A DNA stretch of 64,000 nucleotides from Synergistaceae bacterium (GCA_016756725.1 JAESII010000010.1:62001-126000), one strand, 5' to 3'; counted from the stretch's first letter, positions 24,481 through 32,955 are shown. Translations and numbers: made by a program. Notes: generated by a model not told the origin, from the letters alone.

Positions 24481-25443
24481 TTACTTCACCTCGGGAACGT
24501 TGAGGCCCTTCTCGGCGTAGTATTTGGCGGCGCCGGGGTGGACAGGCACGGAGATGCCAACGAGGGCCGTGTCGAGGGTCACAAGCTGGGCCTTGGAGTG
24601 GACCTTATAAAGCTCGTCGATGTTGTCCCAGAGGGCTTTGGTGAACTCGTAGATGGTCTCCTCAGGGAGGTCGCCGTCGCAGACGATCATTGCCATGACG
24701 GCAGGTGTCTTTACGTCTTGGTCGACGCCCTTGTAGGTTCCAGCGGGGATGACGTCGGCGGCGAAGTAGGGGAACTGGGCCTCGAGCTTCTTGAGGAACT
24801 CGTCGTCGAAGTTGACGAGGCTGATGTCGTGCATCGTGGCCAGGTCCATGATGGAGGCTACGGGATAGCCGGCGACGACGAATCCGGCGTCAAGCTGGCC
24901 GTCCTTGAAGCGCTGGGTCGTGTTGTTGAAGTCGAGGAAGTCCGTCGACATGTCTTCGTATTTCAGGCCGGCCACCTCGAAGATGCTGCGGACGTCGGCT
25001 TCGACGCCGGAACCAGGGGCGCCGACGGAGACGCGCTTGCCCTTGATGTCCATGAAGTCCTTGATGCCCGTTTTCTTAAGGGTGATGAGGTGGACGTGCT
25101 CCGGATAGAGGGAGGCGATGGCGCGGACGTTGGGGAAGGGGTTGGAGAACATGTTCTGACCCTTCCAGGCCCAGTAGGCGACGTCGTTCTGGACGAGAGC
25201 GACCTCGATCTGATGGGTGCCGATGAGGTTCAGGTTCGCCGCAGAGGCGTTGCCCGTCTCTGCCGTGACCTGGAGGTTCTCGGCATGGCGGGAGACGACG
25301 TCAGCGATACCGCCGCCGACGGGGTAGTAGGTTCCGGCCGTTCCGCCGGTGGCGATGGAAAGGAAGGTCTTGGCCGAAGCCGTTCCGGCGACAGCGGAGA
25401 TGGCAAGGACTGCCACCGCGACAAAAATCATCAGTTTCTTCAT
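24481..25443 (-). CDS. TAXI family TRAP transporter solute-binding protein
   Basis: A 320-residue periplasmic binding protein with a clean signal peptide (residues 1-24, ...ASA-K). The mature start TFLSIATGGTAGTYYPVGGGIADVV is the TAXI signature, and LVQNDVAYWAW, SVGAPGSGVEADVRSI and VAGYPVASIMDL are further family hallmarks. It would capture a carboxylate or amino acid such as glutamate for a TRAP transporter. The fused membrane subunit usually next to it (DctQM-like) is absent here, so the partner lies elsewhere. Minus strand, divergent from the HutP-family gene. Confidence 0.93.
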   Translation of the reverse strand: MKKLMIFVAVAVLAISAVAGTASAKTFLSIATGGTAGTYYPVGGGIADVVSRHAENLQVTAETGNASAANLNLIGTHQIEVALVQNDVAYWAWKGQNMFSNPFPNVRAIASLYPEHVHLITLKKTGIKDFMDIKGKRVSVGAPGSGVEADVRSIFEVAGLKYEDMSTDFLDFNNTTQRFKDGQLDAGFVVAGYPVASIMDLATMHDISLVNFDDEFLKKLEAQFPYFAADVIPAGTYKGVDQDVKTPAVMAMIVCDGDLPEETIYEFTKALWDNIDELYKVHSKAQLVTLDTALVGISVPVHPGAAKYYAEKGLNVPEVK

Positions 25444-25573
25444 ATGTTAATCTCCTCCATTCAAGCTATGCCTCGGGTTGCCCCTGAGGGGGGTGGGAAA
25501 TGAAAAAGGAAGGGACGACAGAAAGGCCCGGTCTTCCATCACCTCCTCTGGAGATTTACTGTGGCTAATGAAA

Positions 25574-25602
25574 AGTATAAAGATAAAGGGGAAGACGGGC
25601 AA
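25574..25602 (-). promoter_or_regulatory. Promoter for the TAXI gene
   Basis: On the minus strand, TTGCCC (25597-25602), 17-base spacer, TATACT (25574-25579). Confidence 0.65.
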
Positions 25603-25642
25603 GGGGGACAGGATCTCTGTTTCCTTCTGTACGATCAGAGAC

Positions 25643-25671
25643 TTGCCAAGGCGTGCCTGGTCCCTCAAAAT
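25643..25671 (+). promoter_or_regulatory. Promoter for the HutP-family gene
   Basis: TTGCCA (25643-25648), 17-base spacer, CAAAAT (25666-25671). It lies 41 bases from the divergent TAXI promoter, so one regulator could affect both. Confidence 0.6.
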
Positions 25672-25711
25672 GGCTTACACGAATGGAGTTTTTTCCGGTC
25701 CTCAACTCGTT

Positions 25712-25734
25712 CTTTCAGGGCTGTAGCCTGAAAG
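25712..25734 (+). promoter_or_regulatory. Hairpin in the HutP-family leader
   Basis: CTTTCAGG (25712-25719) pairs perfectly with CCTGAAAG (25727-25734) around GCTGTAG. It ends 8 bases before the ribosome-site region of the gene. It has no T tract. The loop holds a TAG triplet, the kind of element bound by HutP. Confidence 0.45.
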
Positions 25735-25757
25735 CCTCTCAAGGGGGATGCACGCCA

Positions 25758-26357
25758 ATGATCTGGAGACACATTTTTTCTGCCGAAACAGACGATGAGA
25801 CGAAGACTGCCGATCCTCTCAGTGAGGCGGAGAAACCCGAAAGCGGGACCGAAGAGCGACAGAGGCGCAACGGAGAGGGACGTCGCATGATTACTCCTGT
25901 CGGCGACGGTTCAGAGGCCCTTTGTCTCCGTGTGGACCTGAAAGTCCTCGATGAAAGTCAGATCGGTCGGGCCGCTCTTCTTTTGGCCGCGACCCTTTCC
26001 CCTGACGACGAGACGATCGTGAAGGAGCAGATCCATCGCGTCGGTTGGAAGGCCGTCGCCACGGAAATCGGGGGACTTGCCGGCGATCTTCCCCAGAAGA
26101 TCACCCGGTCCGTCGTCGGCGCTGCCCTCAACGGAGGTGTCGTCGAAAAGAAGCCCAACGAGATGCATGCCCTCATGCATGCCGCTCTGGAGGCGATGAA
26201 CGCCTTCATGGCTCCCTCCCTTCTGGAGGTGAGTATCGGCGCCAAGCTGGCCATTGTCCGCAACACCCATTGGATCTCCGTCGCCGTCATGGGCGATGCC
26301 GCCTACCATGCCGCCGCTCATCACGAGCGTTCCGGCATCGGCGTCATGCACATCTAG
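25758..26357 (+). CDS. HutP-family RNA-binding regulator
   Basis: HutP is a hexameric antiterminator that binds UAG-containing RNA in response to histidine and Mg2+. This protein matches HutP through most of its length: GWKAVATEIGGL, NEMHALMHAALEAMN and the C-terminal ERSGIGVMHI, which retain the metal-ligand histidines (HALxHA and the final H-I). The histidine-utilisation genes are not nearby; the divergent TAXI gene is. ATG 25758 with GGGGG 10 bases upstream gives 199 residues. A shorter start at ATG 25887 (156 residues) fits the family length better, and the extra N-terminus is hydrophilic and low in conservation, so the start is uncertain. Confidence 0.82.
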   Translation: MIWRHIFSAETDDETKTADPLSEAEKPESGTEERQRRNGEGRRMITPVGDGSEALCLRVDLKVLDESQIGRAALLLAATLSPDDETIVKEQIHRVGWKAVATEIGGLAGDLPQKITRSVVGAALNGGVVEKKPNEMHALMHAALEAMNAFMAPSLLEVSIGAKLAIVRNTHWISVAVMGDAAYHAAAHHERSGIGVMHI

Positions 26358-26367
26358 TTTTTTCAAG

Positions 26368-26396
26368 TTGCGGCTCTCTGGCGGTCGTGCTAGAAT
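26368..26396 (+). promoter_or_regulatory. Promoter for rpmE
   Basis: TTGCGG (26368-26373), 17-base spacer, TAGAAT (26391-26396), preceded by TGC (extended -10). Good match overall. Confidence 0.75.
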
Positions 26397-26441
26397 CATT
26401 GACTGTGTTGACCTGAATGTCACCGGGAGGTGAGGTTAGCT

Positions 26442-26675
26442 TTGAAAAAGGATATCCATCCCAACTACGATACCTGCAAGGTCAGCTGTGCCTGCGGGAA
26501 CAGCTTTGAGACCCGTTCAACCGTATCGGAAATCAAGGTGGCCGTCTGCAACGTCTGCCACCCCCATTACACGGGCAAGAAGGGACGCATCGTCTCGGAA
26601 GCCGGAAGGCTGGAGAAGTTCCGCAGGAAGTACGAGGGCATCAACTACGGCCAGAAAGAGACAGGCGACGATTAA
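26442..26675 (+). CDS. rpmE: 50S ribosomal protein L31 (zinc-binding type)
   Basis: A 77-residue ribosomal protein. It has the zinc-type Cys pattern: two near the N-terminus (SCACG) and CNVCHP in the middle, plus KKGRIVSEAGRLEKFRRKY in the tail. The TTG at 26442 is preferred to the GTG at 26430, because it gives the standard N-terminus LKKDIHPNYD and the GGGAGG site is 11 bases before it. It heads the rpmE-thyX-DUF1385-prfA-prmC order known from other bacteria. Confidence 0.95.
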   Translation: MKKDIHPNYDTCKVSCACGNSFETRSTVSEIKVAVCNVCHPHYTGKKGRIVSEAGRLEKFRRKYEGINYGQKETGDD

Positions 26676-26699
26676 GGGGAGCCCGGCTCCCCTTTTTTT
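26676..26699 (+). terminator. Terminator after rpmE
   Basis: GGGGAG (26676-26681) and CTCCCC (26687-26692) with a CCCGG loop, then seven T residues. Confidence 0.9.
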
Positions 26700-26730
26700 C
26701 TTTTAGTTCTAGCGACGATCGGAGGTGCTC

Positions 26731-27417
26731 ATGTCCAACGAGGTCAAGCTCTTGGCGCACACGCCCGATGCCGAACGAATCGTCGCCGCAGCAGCGAGGC
26801 TCTGCTACAGCGATACGACAGCGTGTGCCCTTATGGATGGGTTGGACAGCCAGAAGACAGCTGCCTTCCTCGCCCATCTCCGTGAGAGTGGTCATTTTTC
26901 TCCTTTTGAACACGCCACGTTCTCCTTCGCCGTCGACGGCATCAGTCGCGTCTGTTCCCATCAGCTCGTACGGCATCGCCTGGCCAGCTACTCCCAGCAG
27001 AGCCAGCGCTATGTGCTTATGGGCGAGCCGCGGACCGTTCTGCCGCCTTCCGTGGCCGCCCATGAAGGGGCACGCTCTCTTTTCGAGGAGACGGTCCGCC
27101 GCTCCCATGAGGCCTACGAAGCCCTCATCGCTCTCGGTGTTCCCCGCGAGGACGCCCGCTACCTTCTTCCCCACGGATGGGAGACGCGCCTGGTGGTGAC
27201 GATGAATGCCAGAGAACTCCATCACTTTTTCTCTCTTCGCCTCTGTCGCCGTGCCCAGTGGGAGATTCAGGATCTGGCCCGGAAGATGTTGCGCCTCTGT
27301 CGCAACGTGGCGCCTGCCCTCTTTTCTCCTGCTGGCCCGGCCTGCGTGACCGGTCACTGCCTTGAAGCCCACCCCTGCGGCAGCCCCTTTTCGTCCGTCG
27401 AGGAGCTTCTTCTATGA
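26731..27417 (+). CDS. thyX: Flavin-dependent thymidylate synthase
   Basis: Makes dTMP from dUMP using FAD and methylene-tetrahydrofolate. The 228-residue protein has the ThyX hallmark RHRxxSxxxxSxR as RHRLASYSQQSQR from residue 81, and the C-terminal ELHHFFSLRLCRRAQWEI. Its presence usually means ThyA is absent. ATG 26731 with GGAGG 5 bases upstream is chosen over GTG 26725. The stop overlaps the next ATG (ATGA). Confidence 0.96.
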   Translation: MSNEVKLLAHTPDAERIVAAAARLCYSDTTACALMDGLDSQKTAAFLAHLRESGHFSPFEHATFSFAVDGISRVCSHQLVRHRLASYSQQSQRYVLMGEPRTVLPPSVAAHEGARSLFEETVRRSHEAYEALIALGVPREDARYLLPHGWETRLVVTMNARELHHFFSLRLCRRAQWEIQDLARKMLRLCRNVAPALFSPAGPACVTGHCLEAHPCGSPFSSVEELLL

Positions 27418-28328
27418 CTCCGTTCCTTTTGATTCTGCTCAGTTTTCAGCTGATTCAGGCTGCGGCGGAGAAGATCCCCGTCGGTGGTCAGGCCGTCATT
27501 GAAGGTGTTCTCATGAGAGGCCCTGATCGCTGGGGTCTTGCGGTGCGACAACCTGACGGTCTCATCTGGACCGATCACTGGGGAAACCGCCCCTGGTCCT
27601 CGATGGGCCTGTGGCGTTTTCCCGTTCTTCGGGGTATGGCGACGATGGCGGAGATGCTGGCCGTCGGCACGCGGGCCCTGACCCGGTCGGCTCAGATCTC
27701 CCTCGGCGAGGAGGAGGACGAAAAGCTCTCGCCCTGGGAGCTCGCTCTCTCCCTAGGCGTCGCCGTTGTTGCCGTCGTCTTCCTCTTTGCCCTGCTTCCC
27801 CTTTGGGTTTCCAGCTTCGCACAGAATCATCTCGCCTTCAGCGAGACGGCACGGCATGTCCTGGAGGGAGTGCTGCGAGCCCTCATCTTCATCGGCTATG
27901 TGGCCGTCATCGGCCTCTGGAAGGACATGAAGCGCGTCTTTGCCTATCATGGCGCCGAGCACAAGACGATCAACGCCTGGGAGGCGGATGCCGCACTCAA
28001 GCCCCACGTCATCAGCCGTTACAGCCGGATTCACGGCCGATGCGGGACGTCTTTCATCCTCGTCGTCGTGGCCGTCAGCATCGTCGTCTTCGCTCTCTTC
28101 GGCGGGGGGGCCTGGTGGTGGAAGGCCCTCTCTCGGGTCCTTCTTCTTCCCCTTGTCGTGGGTATTTCCTATGAAATCATCCGCTGGTCCTCGCGGAGCC
28201 CCGTTTTGGGGCGAGCGGTGATGAAACCGGCCCTCTGTCTGCAGTACCTGACGACGCGGGAACCCGACGAAAGGCAGATCGAGGTCGCTCTCGCAGCACT
28301 CCGTGAGGCCGTAAAGGACCTGAGGTGA
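27414..28328 (+). CDS. DUF1385 membrane protein (YqhQ-like)
   Basis: A 304-residue integral membrane protein of unknown function. The family signature is plain: VGGQAVIEGVLMRG near residue 25, and the AYHGAEHKTI motif near residue 180, followed by SRIHGRCGTSF. About four membrane helices. It resembles B. subtilis YqhQ, whose role is unclear. It sits between thyX and prfA, as it does in many Firmicutes and related genomes, and its ATG overlaps the thyX stop. Confidence 0.88.
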   Translation: MTPFLLILLSFQLIQAAAEKIPVGGQAVIEGVLMRGPDRWGLAVRQPDGLIWTDHWGNRPWSSMGLWRFPVLRGMATMAEMLAVGTRALTRSAQISLGEEEDEKLSPWELALSLGVAVVAVVFLFALLPLWVSSFAQNHLAFSETARHVLEGVLRALIFIGYVAVIGLWKDMKRVFAYHGAEHKTINAWEADAALKPHVISRYSRIHGRCGTSFILVVVAVSIVVFALFGGGAWWWKALSRVLLLPLVVGISYEIIRWSSRSPVLGRAVMKPALCLQYLTTREPDERQIEVALAALREAVKDLR

Positions 28329-28335
28329 TGTCCCT

Positions 28336-29409
28336 TTGGATCTGATGCAGAAACTGGAAGAGATCGAACGTAATTATCTCGAGCTCGAAGAGAAGATGGG
28401 CTTGCCTGAGATCGCCGGCAACCCGGCGGAACTTCAGAAGCTGGCCAGGAGGCACGCTGAACTCAGCGAGCTCGTCGGTACCTTCAGGGAATACCGTCAG
28501 GTCCTGCAGGAGATCGATGAAGCGAAGGAGCTCCTGAAAAGCGAGGAGCCTGACTTAGCGGGGCTGGCCCGGGATGAGTTCCATCGTCTTCAGCCCCTGG
28601 CCGAGGATCTAGAACGGCGTGTCAGCCTTCTGCTTCTTCCCCGGGACCAGAACGATGAAAAAAGTGTCATCATCGAGATCCGCGGCGGTGCCGGAGGTGA
28701 TGAGGCGGCCCTTTTCTCGGCCGACCTCTTCCGCATGTACTCCCGTTTTGCCGAGCGCAAGGGGTGGAAGGTCGAGATCCTCAGCAGCAGCGAGACCGGC
28801 ATCGGCGGTCTGAAGGAAATCACAGCCCGTCTCGACGGTCGGGGAGCCTACAGCCTTCTCAAGTTTGAAAGCGGTGTCCATCGCGTTCAACGCGTGCCCG
28901 TTACGGAATCGAGCGGCCGTATTCACACTTCGACGGCTACCGTCGCGGTTCTTCCGGAGGCGGAAGAAGTCGACGTCGAGGTCCGCACGGAAGACCTCAG
29001 GATCGACACCTATCGGGCCAGCGGTGCCGGGGGCCAGTACGTCAACATGACCGATTCGGCCGTGCGGATCACCCACGTTCCGACGGGCGTCGTCGTCACC
29101 TGCCAGGATGAGCGCTCGCAGCTCAAGAACCGCGTCAAGGCGCTGCACATTCTGAGGACCAAGCTCTACGATCTGGAGTTGCAACGTCAGCATGCCGCCA
29201 TGGCTGCAGAACGGAAAGGCCAGGTCGGCACGGGCGACAGGTCGGAGAGGATAAGGACCTACAACTTCCCTCAGAACCGCGTCACCGACCACAGGATCAA
29301 CGTGACCCTTCACAAGCTGGACGCCATTCTCGACGGCGATCTTTTCGAGCTCATCGACGCCCTTCTCACGGCGGACGAGGCCGAGAGGCTGAAAAGCCTG
29401 GAGGGGTAG
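28336..29409 (+). CDS. prfA: Peptide chain release factor 1
   Basis: Terminates translation at UAA and UAG. The 357-residue protein has the GGQ loop (SGAGGQYVN) near residue 232 that triggers peptide release, and the codon-recognition domain before it. The TTG start at 28336 with GAGGTG 8 bases upstream gives the normal N-terminus; ATG at 28345 is possible. It is followed by prmC, which methylates its GGQ glutamine. Confidence 0.96.
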   Translation: MDLMQKLEEIERNYLELEEKMGLPEIAGNPAELQKLARRHAELSELVGTFREYRQVLQEIDEAKELLKSEEPDLAGLARDEFHRLQPLAEDLERRVSLLLLPRDQNDEKSVIIEIRGGAGGDEAALFSADLFRMYSRFAERKGWKVEILSSSETGIGGLKEITARLDGRGAYSLLKFESGVHRVQRVPVTESSGRIHTSTATVAVLPEAEEVDVEVRTEDLRIDTYRASGAGGQYVNMTDSAVRITHVPTGVVVTCQDERSQLKNRVKALHILRTKLYDLELQRQHAAMAAERKGQVGTGDRSERIRTYNFPQNRVTDHRINVTLHKLDAILDGDLFELIDALLTADEAERLKSLEG

Positions 29410-29411
29410 GG

Positions 29412-30257
29412 ATGTTCCGGCTCGGCTCCCTGCGGCGCCATGTCACGGACGAGCTGGCCCGGGCAGGTATCGCCAGACCTCTCCTCGAGGCCGATCTCCT
29501 GCTCAGCTGGGTTCTCGGAGTCGATCGAGCGACCCTTTTCGCCCATCCGGAGAGGCCCGTTGATCAGACGGAGCGGACCGATCTCGACGAGGCCCTGAAA
29601 CGGAGGATCGGTCATGAGCCTCTGGCCTACATCATCGGCCGCGCCGCCTTTCTTGGCTTCGACCTGACCGTAGGTCCCGGCTGTCTCATTCCTCGCCCCG
29701 AAACGGAGCTGCTTGTCGAAAGGGCCCTCGCCCTTTGGTCGGATGGTCCCTTCCTCGATTGGGGTACAGGCAGCGGGGCCATTGCCATCGCCCTCCTCCA
29801 GGCTCGTCCTGATGCGGAGGGTTTCGCCGTCGAGGCGGAACCCTCCGCACTCCGTTGGGCCTGGCGGAATCTGAAAGAGAAAGACCTTCTCAATCGGTGT
29901 CTTTTGATCCACGAGGAGCGCCTTGAGGCTCTTCCGCTGAAAGAGGGTTCCCTGGGAATGATCGTGAGCAATCCCCCCTATATCCCTCAAGACGCACTTT
30001 CGGGACTCATGGAGGATGTGGTTCGCTACGAACCTCACCGTGCCCTCGACGGAGGTTCCGACGGACTTGATTCCTATCGTCGCCTTTTACCCTGGGCCGA
30101 GGAGCATCTCAGGCCCGGCGGGTTCCTCGTCGTGGAACATGGCGGCGCCTTTCAGTCCGGACAGCTTACCGCCATGGCCGGTGTCGCCCTGCAGCTGGTC
30201 GACTGTCGGCGCGATCTGGCAGGGCAGGATCGCGTGCTGGCCTGGAAGCGTCTCTAG
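29412..30257 (+). CDS. prmC: Peptide chain release factor N5-glutamine methyltransferase
   Basis: Methylates the GGQ glutamine of release factors using SAM. The 281-residue protein has an N-terminal helical domain (1-~95) and a Rossmann methyltransferase with LDWGTGSGAIAIAL (motif I) and the catalytic NPPY (VSNPPYIPQ, near residue 184). Two bases after the prfA stop, as usual for these partners. Confidence 0.95.
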   Translation: MFRLGSLRRHVTDELARAGIARPLLEADLLLSWVLGVDRATLFAHPERPVDQTERTDLDEALKRRIGHEPLAYIIGRAAFLGFDLTVGPGCLIPRPETELLVERALALWSDGPFLDWGTGSGAIAIALLQARPDAEGFAVEAEPSALRWAWRNLKEKDLLNRCLLIHEERLEALPLKEGSLGMIVSNPPYIPQDALSGLMEDVVRYEPHRALDGGSDGLDSYRRLLPWAEEHLRPGGFLVVEHGGAFQSGQLTAMAGVALQLVDCRRDLAGQDRVLAWKRL

Positions 30258-30315
30258 AGAGAGGCTACAATGGACGCGAAAGCGGTCTTCAACGCCTGAG
30301 GAGGTAGATGCCCTT

Positions 30316-31512
30316 ATGGAAAAGCGTGAACTGGTCATCATCGGAGCCGGCCCGGCGGGCTTGACGGCTGCCATCTACGGACGGCGGGCCGGGCTGGATG
30401 TCCTGATCCTCGAAAAGGGACTGGCCGGAGGGCAGATCAACATCACCGACGAGATCGAAAACTGGCCCGGCGTACCTCATTCAACGGGCGCCGATCTGGC
30501 CAAATCCTTCAAGGATCACGCCGCCAAATTCCAGCCCGAGTTCCGCGACGTCGCTGTTGAGTCGATCAAGCTGGAAAGGGGTTCGAAAATCGTCGTCACC
30601 GACAAGGGGGAAATCGAAGGCGAGGCGCTGATCGTCGCCACTGGCGCCTCCTTCCGTCGCCTGGGTTGTCCCGGAGAGGCCAAACTGATCGGACGAGGAG
30701 TGAGCTACTGTGCCGTCTGTGACGCCGCCTTCTTTCAGGATGCCGAGGTGGCCGTCATCGGCGGTGGGAACACCGCCGTCGAGGAGGCCCTTTACCTGAC
30801 GCAGTTTGCCTCCAAAGTCTACGTCATCCACAGGCGGGACACCTTCCGAGCTGACAAGGTTCCCGTCGAACGGGCCCTTGCCTCGGATAAGATCGTACCC
30901 GTCTTCGACAGCGTCGTCGAAAGCATCAACGGTGAGGAAATGGTCGAGGGCCTGACGTTGAAAAACGTGAAGACCGGCGAGATCTCCGAGCTGCCCGTCG
31001 AGGGCGTCTTCGTCTTCGTCGGAACTGAGCCGAACGTCTCTTTCCTCGGCGAAAGCCAGCTCCGACGTAGCCGAGGCGGATGGATTATCACTGACGAGAA
31101 CATGGAGACCTCAGAAGAGGGCGTTTTCGCCGCCGGCGACGTCAGGGACAAGGTCCTTCGCCAGGTCGTCACCGCCGCAGCTGACGGCGCCATCGCCGCC
31201 ATGGCGGCCTATGCGGCCGTGACGGAGCAGCAGTACCTTCACGACCGGCTCTTCAAGCCCGAGTTCACCGTCGTTCTTTTCACCTCGTCCATCGACGAGA
31301 AGCAGGTCCGACTTGCCTCAGACGCTGAATCCTGGGCCAAGGATAAGGGGCTTCCGTTGACCCTTGTCGACGGGTACCGTTTCCGTAGGATGACGGAAAA
31401 ACTCGGTGTCGAAACCTTACCAGCAGCTCTCCTTTTGGCCTCCGGTGAGGTCCGGCAGAGGGTCAGCCTGACCGATGTGACCGATTTGGCCCCCCTTTTT
31501 GAAAAGAAGTAA
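30316..31512 (+). CDS. trxB: Thioredoxin reductase with C-terminal thioredoxin-like domain
   Basis: An FAD/NADPH disulfide reductase of 398 residues. The first ~310 are standard TrxR: FAD motif GAGPAGLTAAIYG, redox site CAVC (Cys132 and Cys135), GGGNTAVEEALYL and GVFAAGDV. The extra ~85 residues at the C-terminus look like a thioredoxin fold (strand VVLFT, VDGYRFRRMTEKLGVETLPAALL with a cis-proline-like TLP), but the CxxC site is missing: FTSSIDEKQ stands where it should be. The ATG at 30316 has GAGGAGG 10 bases upstream; the in-frame extension to 30016 overlaps prmC and is not used. Confidence 0.9.
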   Translation: MEKRELVIIGAGPAGLTAAIYGRRAGLDVLILEKGLAGGQINITDEIENWPGVPHSTGADLAKSFKDHAAKFQPEFRDVAVESIKLERGSKIVVTDKGEIEGEALIVATGASFRRLGCPGEAKLIGRGVSYCAVCDAAFFQDAEVAVIGGGNTAVEEALYLTQFASKVYVIHRRDTFRADKVPVERALASDKIVPVFDSVVESINGEEMVEGLTLKNVKTGEISELPVEGVFVFVGTEPNVSFLGESQLRRSRGGWIITDENMETSEEGVFAAGDVRDKVLRQVVTAAADGAIAAMAAYAAVTEQQYLHDRLFKPEFTVVLFTSSIDEKQVRLASDAESWAKDKGLPLTLVDGYRFRRMTEKLGVETLPAALLLASGEVRQRVSLTDVTDLAPLFEKK

Positions 31513-31554
31513 GGGGAAAACGAAGGATCTGATGTCGAGGAGGAAGGTGACTCC

Positions 31555-32487
31555 GTGATCGTAACGGTAACACTCAACCCGGCCATCGACGAGGAGTATG
31601 TCGTCCCCGAATTCGTTCCAGGCGGCTGGTTCCGGGCCACCACGACCGACCGCAGCCCGGGAGGCAAGGGAATCAACGTCTCCCTCGTTCTCAAGCAGCT
31701 TGGCTACGATTCGGCGGCCATGGGCTTTCTGGCTGGCTTCAACGGCGAGTATGTCCGTGATTCCCTGAAGCGCCTAGGGTTGACGACCAAATTCGTCCAC
31801 ATCAAGGGAGAGACGCGGACCAACGTCTACATCGTCGATGAGGTGGGGCACGTCGAGACAGGCATCGTCGAGGCCGGTCCCTACGTGAAGGAGGAAGCCC
31901 TGGCCCGTTTCATGGTCTATTACCGTCGCCTTCTCAAACGGGCCGATTGCATCCTTTTCGGGGGATCCCTGCCTCCCGGAGTGCCGCAGGACATTTACCG
32001 TGACCTCATTGTCCTTGCCCGCGGGGAGGGTGTCGCGACTTTCATCGATGCCGCAGGAGCTCCTCTGATGGCGGGTCTCGAAGGTGCGCCGACGGTTGCC
32101 AAGGTCGACCACCGATTCATGTCCCGCCTTGCCGGAGTCCGTCTCAGTTCTCTCGATAACCTGATCGAAGTCGTCTCAGGCCTTCACGATCGGGGCGTCG
32201 AATGGGCCGTGACGAGTTACCGCAACTACGGCAATGTCTTTTTCACTCCCAAGGGTATCTATTTGGGGGAGTATGACCGGAAGGGCCTCGTGTCTCTCTT
32301 CGGCTCCGATGACGCACTCATGGCCGGCCTGGCGCTGGCTCGCACCGAAAAGATGAACGTCGAAGAGGCGATCCGTTTCTCCCTGGCCTGCGCCTGGGAA
32401 AACTCGCTTCACGTCGAGAAGGGCTGTCGCAGTCGCGAGGCCGTCGAGGAACTCGTCGACAGAGTCCACATCGAAAAACTCGAGTAG
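31555..32487 (+). CDS. PfkB-family sugar-phosphate kinase (1-phosphofructokinase-like)
   Basis: A 310-residue kinase of the PfkB family, closest in layout to FruK/LacC: N-terminal VTLNPAIDE, SPGGKGINVSLVLKQLG near residue 42, and FGGSLPPGVP near residue 142. Family members phosphorylate fructose-1-phosphate or tagatose-6-phosphate. The C-terminal active-site motif, normally GAGD, reads GSDD (residues 250-253); the catalytic Asp remains at 253 but the anion-hole glycine is replaced. Activity or substrate may have changed. GTG start with AGGAGGAAGG upstream; 42 bases after trxB and 11 bases before the CBS protein. Confidence 0.85.
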   Translation: MIVTVTLNPAIDEEYVVPEFVPGGWFRATTTDRSPGGKGINVSLVLKQLGYDSAAMGFLAGFNGEYVRDSLKRLGLTTKFVHIKGETRTNVYIVDEVGHVETGIVEAGPYVKEEALARFMVYYRRLLKRADCILFGGSLPPGVPQDIYRDLIVLARGEGVATFIDAAGAPLMAGLEGAPTVAKVDHRFMSRLAGVRLSSLDNLIEVVSGLHDRGVEWAVTSYRNYGNVFFTPKGIYLGEYDRKGLVSLFGSDDALMAGLALARTEKMNVEEAIRFSLACAWENSLHVEKGCRSREAVEELVDRVHIEKLE

Positions 32488-32498
32488 GAGGTGCCTTC

Positions 32499-32951
32499 AT
32501 GCGCGTCGGAGATGTGATGGACAGGGACCTGACGGCCCTGTCGGAACATGTGGGGCTGGCGACGGCCATTGAAGTCATCTCACGCCACCGCCTCACGGGC
32601 GTTCCCGTCCTTGACGACGACGGTCGCGTCGTGGGCTTCATCAGCGAAAAGGACATCGTCAAGGCCGCCCTGCCGGGTTACTTCGAATACATTCAGGATC
32701 CCTCGTTTATCCCTGATTTCGGGCAGTTTCAGTCGCGGTTGAAAAAGATCCGCAACGAGCCTGTCAGCCGCTACATGCACCGTGATGTCATCTCCTTCAC
32801 CGAGGATGACAGCGATTTCTTCGTGGCCATGACGCTGATCCGTCACAACCTGAAGCGGGCTCCCGTCGTCCGAGAGGGCTTTCTCGTCGGTGTCGTCAAC
32901 AGGACCGACCTTCTGGAGCGGATCATGGTCGCCTCCGAGGATGAGCTCTGA
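32499..32951 (+). CDS. CBS-domain pair protein
   Basis: A 150-residue protein that is two CBS motifs: residues 1-~60 (VGDVMDRDLTALSEHVGLA) and ~90-145 (VSRYMHRDVISFTEDD). CBS pairs bind adenine nucleotides such as AMP, ATP or c-di-AMP and usually act as sensors. A c-di-AMP synthase is encoded 13 kb downstream, but a link is only a possibility. Nine bases separate TAGGAGG from the ATG. Confidence 0.85.
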   Translation: MRVGDVMDRDLTALSEHVGLATAIEVISRHRLTGVPVLDDDGRVVGFISEKDIVKAALPGYFEYIQDPSFIPDFGQFQSRLKKIRNEPVSRYMHRDVISFTEDDSDFFVAMTLIRHNLKRAPVVREGFLVGVVNRTDLLERIMVASEDEL

Positions 32952-32955
32952 GACG

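Larger units (their letters stand above)
25444..25757. other. Divergent control region between TAXI and HutP-family genes
   Basis: About 314 bases without a supported gene. It holds one promoter in each direction (25574-25602 minus, 25643-25671 plus), a leader of about 120 bases for the TAXI gene and about 80 bases for the hutP-like gene, and a hairpin at 25712-25734. Confidence 0.7.

Noticed and set aside
24460-25503. Long plus-strand open frame across the TAXI gene
   Set aside because: It is the antisense shadow of the TAXI gene; the minus strand has the signal peptide and family motifs.
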